A stretch of 12,387 nt of DNA, taken from assembly GCA_016744555.1 (NCBI GenBank), contig JADGED010000062.1:1-12387 (forward strand). The letters are read 5' to 3'. Made by a program: the position numbers and the translations under genes. This DNA is from Desulfuromonadaceae bacterium. GTDB lineage: Bacteria > Desulfobacterota > Desulfuromonadia > Desulfuromonadales > Geopsychrobacteraceae. This document shows, piece after piece, positions 1 through 6,321 of the stretch (positions are counted from its first letter, which is position 1; each line of letters opens with the position of its first letter). A model generated the notes under the pieces. It ran no database searches and was not told where the DNA came from. It saw only the letters and a list, made by a program, of their open reading frames with translations.

Positions 1-366
1 CTCTAAAGGAAAGGCTTCTCCATTAACTAAAACTGAGTCAACCTCTACAAGCAACCAAGTACGACCATCAGTTAACTGACGTACGTCTGTAAGCTGACCT
101 GTAATAGTAGACTTACTAGTTAACATGCCAAGTTTAATTACGTCTTGACGCATTGGCAGTTCAAGTTGATAGCGTAAATTGGCAAAAATCAGGAGAGAGG
201 CAAACAGAAGAACAAATGTAAGGGTTTTACCTTTATGCCGAAACAGATAAAACAGAGCCAATAAAGAGGCAACAATTATCCCCCCAGAGGCAAATGGAAC
301 AGCATAAATTGGTGCGCTCATCAACCCCAAAACAGTTGCTAATAAAACTATATATAACGGCTGCAT
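1..366 (-). CDS. comEC: ComEC/Rec2 family competence protein, N-terminal part (cut off by window edge)
   Basis: Reading from the ATG at 366 towards position 1 gives 122 uninterrupted codons that leave the window. The start is well supported: a GGAGGGGG purine tract lies just upstream. The visible part begins with hydrophobic helices at about residues 2-20, 24-40 and 48-63. An Asn-Leu-Arg-Tyr-Gln stretch (about 64-68) leads into a soluble beta-rich segment containing ITGQLTDVRQLTDGRTWL. This helix-plus-OB-like layout is typical of the N-terminal DUF4131 region of ComEC, the inner-membrane channel that takes up single-stranded DNA in natural transformation. The competence domain and any metallo-beta-lactamase domain would lie outside the window. 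The gene is 118 bases downstream of the EI24 gene on the same strand and could be its last co-transcribed partner. The call rests on layout and local similarity from memory, since the diagnostic domains are not visible. Confidence 0.7.
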   Translation of the reverse strand, partial: MQPLYIVLLATVLGLMSAPIYAVPFASGGIIVASLLALFYLFRHKGKTLTFVLLFASLLIFANLRYQLELPMRQDVIKLGMLTSKSTITGQLTDVRQLTDGRTWLLVEVDSVLVNGEAFPLE

Positions 367-403
367 TCCCCCTCCAGCAACACTTTACCAATCTATCCCC
401 AAC

Positions 404-433
404 AGTTAAGGGGTTAAATTTCCACCCTTAACT
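404..433. repeat. Inverted repeat upstream of comEC
   Basis: AGTTAAGGG (404-412) pairs perfectly with CCCTTAACT (425-433), giving a 9-bp stem around a 12-nt loop. It sits in the 118-bp gap between the EI24 gene and comEC, about 38 bases before the comEC start. No T-run follows on either strand, so it is not a standard intrinsic terminator. It could be an attenuator, an RNA-processing site or an operator. Confidence 0.5.
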
Positions 434-442
434 AAACTACTG

Positions 443-467
443 AACCAGAAACACAAAAAAACTGGTT
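443..467. repeat. Weak hairpin after the EI24 gene stop
   Basis: AACCAG (443-448) pairs with CTGGTT (462-467) across an A-rich 13-nt loop. It lies 18 bases past the stop of the minus-strand EI24 gene. A T-rich stretch follows it only on the plus strand, where no transcript is expected, so terminator function for the EI24 gene is doubtful. Together with the stem at 404-433 it makes this gap unusually structured. Confidence 0.3.
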
Positions 468-484
468 TTATTATTTACTGAACA

Positions 485-1276
485 TCAATCAAGCGACCCT
501 GATTCCGCTTTTGGAGGAAAATCACACCACAAAAGGGTGGCACCAACAACAGCAAAAGGGATACAGAAGAATTGGACAAAAGGTATTGCCAACATAAGGA
601 AAACACCGCAACCATACCCTAGCATCAACACAAGGTGGCTAAAGATATAGCGCCTCTGTTGAGCAAAACTCATTTGCTTACGCATCAAGACAAAAGCCAT
701 ATACTCAACCACAAGAAAAAACAGGGTAAAAGCCGGAGCTAAGACGGCATAAATAACTTGACCAACAACTGGGATAAAATTGACTGCCAACAGCAAAACC
801 ATACAAACTACAAAAACTGTCAGTTTTTTTATTTCGGTGAAAATTGCTGAGCGAGATTCACTCAAAAAACGCTGTAAACTAAATGGAGTGCTATCTTCAG
901 TCCCTAAAAATATATGCTCCGTGCGCTCTGACAATAATTCATTGAATGGTGATGCAATTAAGTTTCCAAACACAGTAAAGGAGAAAAAAACCACTACGGT
1001 CGTCAACAATAAAGCAACAATCCATGCAAGGTAGTATAGAAAAACCCCATACCAAACATCAGTACTAGGAGCATAGGTATCAAGGACTCCCTGAAAAACA
1101 TCTACGCCAAAATATACTGCTCCACTAAATACCAGCAAATTTATAAAAAATGGGATGGCTAAATATCGCAACAAACTTGGGTTTTGACGAAACAACCGAA
1201 CTGCTCGCAAAGGATAGCTAATTCCACGAGCAAAACCAGCAACCGGCCTAACTACTGCCGAAACTTTACTAATCAT
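485..1276 (-). CDS. EI24 domain-containing (CysZ-like) integral membrane protein
   Basis: This 263-residue membrane protein has hydrophobic segments at about residues 36-57, 78-103, 151-172, 178-197 and 213-245. The loop NLIASPFNELLSE (about 105-117) resembles the conserved Pro-Phe-Asn region of the EI24/CysZ family. CysZ in enterobacteria is a sulfate permease feeding cysteine synthesis. Many other EI24 proteins, including those in non-enteric bacteria, have no proven substrate, and no cys gene lies nearby, so I do not assign sulfate transport. I chose the ATG at 1276 because it overlaps the TGA of the upstream SDR gene as ATGA, the usual arrangement for translational coupling, with GGATGG just before it. 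A TTG at 1291 would add five residues but gives a longer overlap. The C-terminus is short and polar. Confidence 0.75.
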   Translation of the reverse strand: MISKVSAVVRPVAGFARGISYPLRAVRLFRQNPSLLRYLAIPFFINLLVFSGAVYFGVDVFQGVLDTYAPSTDVWYGVFLYYLAWIVALLLTTVVVFFSFTVFGNLIASPFNELLSERTEHIFLGTEDSTPFSLQRFLSESRSAIFTEIKKLTVFVVCMVLLLAVNFIPVVGQVIYAVLAPAFTLFFLVVEYMAFVLMRKQMSFAQQRRYIFSHLVLMLGYGCGVFLMLAIPFVQFFCIPFAVVGATLLWCDFPPKAESGSLD

Positions 1277-2148
1277 GAAACCATCCGACAAGCTGGCAAT
1301 CCTACTTCTAAATTGGGGTAGCGCAATTTAATTCCCAATTGTTTCACCATTTTAGCATTAGACATCAAACGAGATTCCTTTAAGAAAGAAAACGTCAATG
1401 GATTCATGTTTTTTTCGGCCTCTTCCCAGCTTAATTGCGTAGGTTGGGGTAACTCGTACATTTCGGCAACAGACATAAAATAATGGCTCATACTGCTATG
1501 ATCTCCATCACATACGTTGTAAATTTCGCCATTAATCCCTTTTTCCATTGCAGCAAGACTAATTTGGACTAAATCGAGACTATGAATACGGTTAGTTGCC
1601 GGTGCTTCTTCCGGGCGTAACACCTCGTGCCCTTTTTTGAGCTGCGAAATTGGTAAGCGTCCGGGGCCATAAATGCCGGTTACCCGTAAAATCACCAATT
1701 CAAAGCCTAATTGTTCGGCTTTGCTCTGCAGCTGCCCTTCTGCGTGGACACGTCTCTTGGCTCTACTAGTCTGTGGATTAACCGGTGTCTCTTCGGTCAC
1801 CTTTTCACCACCGCAATCACCGTAAACGCCACTGGTACTTATATACACAATCTTACTTGGACAGTTTTCTGCAGTTAATAAGCGGCAAAAATTAAACATA
1901 CGATAATCACTTAAACCACCACCCTGTGGTGACATAAAATAAAATACCTGCTGCCCGTTCATGGCGATATCCGGCACATCATCACGAAAATCAAAGTTGG
2001 CAATAACTGTTTTAATTCCGGCCGATTCGAGAACCTTTGTACCCTCTTCAAAGTGAGCGGTAGCTTGAACCTGATTTCCGTTTGCAATAAGCTCCTTAGC
2101 AACCCTAAAACCAATATCTCCACACCCAATAATTGTATAATCACTCAT
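1273..2148 (-). CDS. Atypical SDR / NAD(P)-dependent epimerase-like protein (YeeZ-like)
   Basis: This 291-residue protein opens with a Rossmann fold. A GCGDIG nucleotide-binding motif sits at residues 8-13, right after the first beta strand. YISTSGVYGDCGGE (about 102-115) and ILRVTGIYGPGR (about 153-164) are hallmarks of the extended/atypical SDR class seen in E. coli YeeZ and relatives. The catalytic Tyr-x-x-x-Lys of classical SDRs is not present at the expected place; the stretch there is QTSRAKRRVHAEGQL (about 126-140). This is usual for YeeZ-like proteins and leaves the reaction unknown. The NRIHSLDL segment (186-193) is the typical substrate-domain return. The start is an ATG with CGGAG seven bases upstream. 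The gene follows pepN by 83 bases and overlaps the EI24 gene by four, so it is probably an internal operon gene. Substrate and pathway cannot be told from sequence. Confidence 0.82.
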   Translation of the reverse strand: MSDYTIIGCGDIGFRVAKELIANGNQVQATAHFEEGTKVLESAGIKTVIANFDFRDDVPDIAMNGQQVFYFMSPQGGGLSDYRMFNFCRLLTAENCPSKIVYISTSGVYGDCGGEKVTEETPVNPQTSRAKRRVHAEGQLQSKAEQLGFELVILRVTGIYGPGRLPISQLKKGHEVLRPEEAPATNRIHSLDLVQISLAAMEKGINGEIYNVCDGDHSSMSHYFMSVAEMYELPQPTQLSWEEAEKNMNPLTFSFLKESRLMSNAKMVKQLGIKLRYPNLEVGLPACRMVS

Positions 2149-2162
2149 ATTTACTCCGCTAT

Positions 2163-2174
2163 AACTAGCTAGTT
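2163..2174. repeat. 12-bp perfect palindrome AACTAGCTAGTT
   Basis: AACTAGCTAGTT is self-complementary and contains two CTAG tetramers. It lies 15 bases before the SDR start codon, between that start and the hairpin at 2179-2209. It might be an operator for an internal promoter, but no clear promoter elements accompany it and a 12-mer palindrome can occur by chance. Confidence 0.3.
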
Positions 2175-2178
2175 CATC

Positions 2179-2209
2179 CCTGCAGCAATATTCATATTGC
2201 CTTTGCAGG
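2179..2209. repeat. 12-bp bulged hairpin between pepN and the SDR gene
   Basis: CCTGCA-GCAATA (2179-2190) pairs with TATTGC (2195-2200) and TGCAGG (2204-2209). The loop is TTCA and a 3-nt CTT bulge sits on one arm. It begins 23 bases past the pepN stop. Neither strand has a U-tract after it, so an intrinsic terminator is unlikely. It may be an mRNA-stabilising or processing structure, or a copy of a dispersed intergenic element; copy number cannot be judged from one window. Confidence 0.55.
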
Positions 2210-2231
2210 AATTACATTATATCGACACTTT

Positions 2232-4871
2232 CTAGATTAAACTTTTACTTACAATTTCACTTAAATCACGCGACAACTCTAATTGCTGTAAATGTAACAA
2301 TTCCTGCTGCAGCAAATCACGCCGCCCCTTTTCCAACCGCTTCCAACGTGTTAGCGGGCCAGCTAAGCGAGCCGCAATCTGAGGATTACGCTTATCCAAC
2401 AAAACAATCTGCTCAACCAACAACCTATAACCAGAACCATCAGCCTGGTGGAAAGCTGCCATATTTTGGCAAAAAGCCCCCAACAATGCCCGTACGCGAT
2501 TTGGATTACTTAGCACAAAATCGTCGTGCTGTAACAGTTGTTTTACTGCGCTAAAAGTATCAACGCGATGGGTCAAAACCTGTACACTAAACCATTTATC
2601 CAGCAATAATGGATGGTGTCGCCATTGCATATAAAAATCAGCTACAATCTCTTGCCGTTGCTCAACAGAGCTATTAACCACAGCAGCAAATGCCGCCAAG
2701 CGGTCGGTCATATTAGTTGCAGTACGATATTGCAATAAGCACTGTTCAACAGCATTAACATCCGATAAACGTACCAATAACGACAGGCAAAAATTGGCCA
2801 AACTGCGCTTACCAACGGCAATAGGATCAAGAGAATATTCAACGTTACTTACCGCTGATTCAGCATACCGCCGTGCGAGTATCTCTCGATTTTCTGCAGC
2901 TAATTGCCGCAACGCTTCATCACGAATTGATCTTATAGTTTCAGGATTATAGTCTACAAGTTGATCAGCAATGTATTGTTCGCTCGGCAAGGTCAATAAT
3001 TGACTCAACAAGTTTTGATCGACCTGAATATCACTTAATGCTTTACGCCACGCTGTAACAAAAACTGGACGCAATGTAAATGACTTGCCCTGCTGCCCAT
3101 CAGCATACATTCGCAACAACTCTTGCAAGGCCAATGTTTGACCAGCTTCCCAACGATTAAATGGGTCGCTGTCGTGCGCCATCCTAAAAGCAAGTTCATC
3201 ATCGCTAAAGTTGCAATCTAATCGTACCGGAGCAGAGAAACCTCGCAATGGCGACAGGGTCGGCTTCTCACTTATTCCAACAAAAGTGAACTCCTGCTCA
3301 GCAGCAGTCAATTCCAACACCCTAGTTGTTCCTACAGACTGCAGTTCTCCAGCTAACTGTAGTGGCAGATCGTTACCATCAGCACCTAGCAACCCTATAC
3401 TAATTGGCAAATGGAAAGGTTCTTTTATCTCTTGTCCTGCTGTTGGTTTGCAGCTCTGAGAAACTTTCAAGGTAAGTGTTTGATCGGCAGGAAGATAGCT
3501 CTGCTCAATTTTAACTTGCGGCGTTCCAGCTTGAGAATACCAACGCTTAAAAGTAGACAGATCGATATCACCAGCTTCGGCCATCGCTGTAACAAAGTCG
3601 TCACAAGTTACTGCATGCCCATCGTGACGTTGTAAATATAGTTGCACCCCAGCGGTAAACCTTTCGACTCCAAGAAACGTTTGCAACATGCGGATAACTT
3701 CAGCGCCTTTATTGTAAACTGTAGTCGTATAAAAATTATTGATTTCCTGATATGAAGCTGGACGAACTGGGTGAGCCATGGGACCAGCGTCTTCAGGAAA
3801 TTGAAATTGGCGTAAGATTCTGACATCTTCAATCCGTTGTACCGCAGCTGAATTCATAGCGGCAGAAAACTGTTGATCGCGAAAAACGGTCAATCCCTCC
3901 TTAAGACTTAACTGAAACCAATCACGACAAGTTACTCGGTTGCCAGTCCAGTTGTGAAAATATTCGTGGCCGATTACCCCTTCGACACCAAGATAGTCAC
4001 TATCTGTAGCCGTATCAGGGTGGGCTAGGACATATTTAGAATTAAAAACATTAAGCCCTTTGTTTTCCATCGCCCCCATATTAAAGTCATCAACCGCAAC
4101 AATCATATAACGATCAAGGTCATACTCTAAATTGAAAGTCTCTTCGTCCCATTGCATAGATTTTTTCAGCGACACCATAGCGTGATCGCAATAATTTCTA
4201 TTTCGCTCTTCAACATAAATCTGTAGCAATACTTCCCGCCCCGACTTAGTCGTAAAATAATCCTCTAAGCAAACTAAATCACCAGCCACCAAAGCAAACA
4301 AATAGCTCGGCTTTGGAAAAGGATCTTCCCATACAGCATAATGGCGGCCTGAATCCAACTTACCCTGCTCCAGCAAATTTCCATTACTAAGCAAAATCGG
4401 ATAATTTTCATCCGCCTCAATGCGCACTTGAAATTGCGCCAAAACATCTGGACGATCAAGATAATAGGTTATCTTCCGAAAACCTTCCGCTTCACACTGG
4501 GTGCAAAAGTTACCGCTTGTATGGTATAGGCCCTCAAGGGCTGTATTATTTAACGGATCAATCTGCACCTTTATCGCCAAAGTAAATTTCTGCGGCACCG
4601 AAAAAACATGCAGACTCTCTTCATCCTGAATATATTCATTTGAGTTGAGTGATGTACCATCAACCATTATTTCTTCAAGTTTTAACTGCTCACCGACCAA
4701 AATCAAAGGCTCAGGCACTCCATTGCGGTCGGGATTTAATGCTAGTTGTAAAATGGAAGAAACCAAAGTAGCTGAATCGTACAAATCAAAGTTAAGTTCG
4801 ACCTGCTCGATCAAATAAGCTGGGGTTTTATAATCGTTAAGGTGTATTGTAGCAGCGTTAGTATTTGACAT
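2232..4871 (-). CDS. pepN: Aminopeptidase N, M1 family zinc metallopeptidase
   Basis: PepN removes N-terminal amino acids from peptides in the cytoplasm, completing protein turnover downstream of ATP-dependent proteases. The protein is 879 residues from the chosen ATG, against about 870 for E. coli, and aligns along its whole length. The substrate-recognising GAMEN motif is at about 266-270. The zinc site HEYFH has His302, catalytic Glu303 and His306, and Glu325 (in LKEGLTVF) is the third ligand. The CTQCEAEGFR and YYLDRPDV blocks and the C-terminal FxxSNPNRxRxLxGAF block are also present. A GTG at 4916 would add 15 residues. I prefer the ATG at 4871 because it matches the E. coli N-terminus and leaves a leader behind the predicted promoter, although its ribosome-binding site is weak. 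The gene appears to head the minus-strand series pepN-SDR-EI24-comEC. Confidence 0.96.
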   Translation of the reverse strand: MSNTNAATIHLNDYKTPAYLIEQVELNFDLYDSATLVSSILQLALNPDRNGVPEPLILVGEQLKLEEIMVDGTSLNSNEYIQDEESLHVFSVPQKFTLAIKVQIDPLNNTALEGLYHTSGNFCTQCEAEGFRKITYYLDRPDVLAQFQVRIEADENYPILLSNGNLLEQGKLDSGRHYAVWEDPFPKPSYLFALVAGDLVCLEDYFTTKSGREVLLQIYVEERNRNYCDHAMVSLKKSMQWDEETFNLEYDLDRYMIVAVDDFNMGAMENKGLNVFNSKYVLAHPDTATDSDYLGVEGVIGHEYFHNWTGNRVTCRDWFQLSLKEGLTVFRDQQFSAAMNSAAVQRIEDVRILRQFQFPEDAGPMAHPVRPASYQEINNFYTTTVYNKGAEVIRMLQTFLGVERFTAGVQLYLQRHDGHAVTCDDFVTAMAEAGDIDLSTFKRWYSQAGTPQVKIEQSYLPADQTLTLKVSQSCKPTAGQEIKEPFHLPISIGLLGADGNDLPLQLAGELQSVGTTRVLELTAAEQEFTFVGISEKPTLSPLRGFSAPVRLDCNFSDDELAFRMAHDSDPFNRWEAGQTLALQELLRMYADGQQGKSFTLRPVFVTAWRKALSDIQVDQNLLSQLLTLPSEQYIADQLVDYNPETIRSIRDEALRQLAAENREILARRYAESAVSNVEYSLDPIAVGKRSLANFCLSLLVRLSDVNAVEQCLLQYRTATNMTDRLAAFAAVVNSSVEQRQEIVADFYMQWRHHPLLLDKWFSVQVLTHRVDTFSAVKQLLQHDDFVLSNPNRVRALLGAFCQNMAAFHQADGSGYRLLVEQIVLLDKRNPQIAARLAGPLTRWKRLEKGRRDLLQQELLHLQQLELSRDLSEIVSKSLI

Positions 4872-4925
4872 ATTATTTACATCTACCTGGTCGGGGAAAA
4901 TAGTTTTGAAGTTCACGAATAATAA

Positions 4926-4954
4926 TTTATATCACTTTTGTTAAGAACTGAAAA
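4926..4954 (-). promoter_or_regulatory. Candidate sigma70-type promoter for pepN
   Basis: On the minus strand TTTTCA (4949-4954) and TATAAA (4926-4931) are separated by 17 bases and match the -35 and -10 consensus at four and five of six positions. Transcription would start near 4919. This makes the GTG at 4916 almost leaderless and favours the ATG at 4871. The surroundings are AT-rich, so chance matches are likely. Confidence 0.35.
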
Positions 4955-5015
4955 CAAGCGAAACTAAAATCAGTAGATATAGAGCTTCATGAACATTGTA
5001 TTCACGATCCTTTTT

Positions 5016-5030
5016 TTGATAAGCTATCAA
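5016..5030. promoter_or_regulatory. Palindromic operator-like site, TTGATA-AGC-TATCAA
   Basis: Two perfect 6-bp half-sites, TTGATA and TATCAA, flank a 3-bp centre in the divergent region between pepN and the TDT-like gene. The half-sites resemble the FNR/CRP-family TTGAT...ATCAA box, but the spacer between TTGAT and ATCAA is five bases instead of four, so a true FNR site is uncertain. It lies about 55 bp upstream of the expected start from the -10 at 5066, suitable for an activator of the membrane protein-selO unit. Confidence 0.4.
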
Positions 5031-5042
5031 ACTGTGATATCC

Positions 5043-5071
5043 AGTTCATTAGCATAACTTTAAAGTACAAT
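5043..5071 (+). promoter_or_regulatory. Candidate promoter of the TDT-like/selO operon
   Basis: TACAAT (5066-5071) matches the -10 consensus at five of six positions. The hexamer 17 bases upstream, AGTTCA at 5043-5048, is a poor -35. A poor -35 with an upstream palindrome (5016-5030) would fit an activator-dependent promoter. Transcription would start near 5078, giving a leader of about 74 bases before the ATG at 5152. This is pattern-based only. Confidence 0.3.
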
Positions 5072-5151
5072 AGTTCTCAATTCAGCCATTACTAAAATTA
5101 TTCTTGGGTTTAACCTTTGATCTACTACCCACCTTCCAAGGACAGCCAATT

Positions 5152-6321
5152 ATGAAAGCCAATACAAATTATACTCCAATATATTTTCTCGCCAGTCTTG
5201 GTTGTGGGGGACTTTCTGTTTCATTTTTCATGTACCTTATGTTCATGATAGAGCATAAGGGGGTACCTTTAGCAACATTTGACTTTATATACCCACAGCT
5301 AACTAATGGTCCCCTATTAGTACAAACACTAATTGTGTTTGCACTTGTCGGAATTATTTTTTTTGCATTTCTCCATTTCCGCTTCCTGCTATGGAATATA
5401 GGACAATATATAGACTTTCGCAAAACCCTTGAAGCCGATAAAATGCGTTCATCTCATAAAGCCGTAAGTTTTATGGCAATACCATTGACCTATGCAATGT
5501 CGGTTAACGTATCATTTGTTTTAGGCGCAGTATTTGTGCCGAAATTGTGGACGATTGTCGAATATCTTCTCCCGTTTGCGATGCTAGGGTTTCTCTTAAT
5601 TGGAGTCTATGCAATTGTAATTTTTCTCAATTATTTCACCACTTTCATCATTTCTGGAAATTTAGGTTATGCGCAAAACAATAATCTAAGTCAACTACTA
5701 GGAATATTTGCCTTTGCAATGATATCGGTTGGGTTAGCGGCACCTGCAGCAATGTCACACGTAAAATACACTTCTGGGGTTGCCTTTTTATTATCAACAT
5801 TTTTCTTTGTTATTGCTTTGGGGTTAACATTTATAAAACTATTGCTTGGAATGTCTGCAATTTTTGAACATGGCATAAACAAAGAAGCGAGTGCCAGCTT
5901 ATGGATAGGAATCCCGATTATTACTTTATTAGGAATTGCAACCGTTAGGTTGATGCATGGGCTTGAGCATAATTTTCAAGACAGCTCTGCTGACACTTCG
6001 TATCTGATTTTAACTGGAGCATTTTTATCACTTCAATTAATGTTTGGTTTGGTTGGCTATAAAGTAATGAAAAAATTGAATTATTTTGACGACTATATAA
6101 GGGGCTCGTTCATTAGTCCCAGCAGCCTTGCTTTAATTTGCCCAGGAGTTGCGTTATTTGTTTTTGGCCACTTTTTTCTCCATCATGGCTTAGTGAGAAA
6201 TGGAATTATCGATCAATTTAGCAGCCTATATTTTCTGATACAAATTCCACTTATTTATCTACAATATATTACTATCACAACAATGTTTCGCTTGAATCGG
6301 AAGTTATTTAAAAACTCATGA
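5152..6321 (+). CDS. Ten-helix TDT/SLAC1-like membrane protein paired with SelO (TsoY-like)
   Basis: This 389-residue protein has about ten hydrophobic segments (about 11-33, 55-80, 107-130, 133-160, 180-200, 207-235, 250-267, 283-302, 322-345, 355-377). That is the topology of the TehA/Mae1/SLAC1 (TDT) transporter family. I chose the ATG at 5152 because AAGGAC lies eight bases upstream; a TTG at 5104 lacks such support. The stop TGA overlaps the selO ATG as ATGA, implying coupled translation. From memory, NCBI uses the name TsoY for a family of membrane (seleno)proteins of this kind; I could not verify the match. The only two Cys are Cys18 (SLGCGG) and Cys330 (ALICPG), which are the places to compare with selenocysteine-containing relatives. 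The frame has no internal TGA, so this copy needs no Sec. Substrate is unknown; anion or organic acid transport would be a guess from the family. Confidence 0.72.
   Translation: MKANTNYTPIYFLASLGCGGLSVSFFMYLMFMIEHKGVPLATFDFIYPQLTNGPLLVQTLIVFALVGIIFFAFLHFRFLLWNIGQYIDFRKTLEADKMRSSHKAVSFMAIPLTYAMSVNVSFVLGAVFVPKLWTIVEYLLPFAMLGFLLIGVYAIVIFLNYFTTFIISGNLGYAQNNNLSQLLGIFAFAMISVGLAAPAAMSHVKYTSGVAFLLSTFFFVIALGLTFIKLLLGMSAIFEHGINKEASASLWIGIPIITLLGIATVRLMHGLEHNFQDSSADTSYLILTGAFLSLQLMFGLVGYKVMKKLNYFDDYIRGSFISPSSLALICPGVALFVFGHFFLHHGLVRNGIIDQFSSLYFLIQIPLIYLQYITITTMFRLNRKLFKNS

Noticed and set aside
5032..5048. CRP-type site TGTGATATCCAGTTCA
   Set aside because: Only the left TGTGA half matches; the right half GTTCA does not pair with it.
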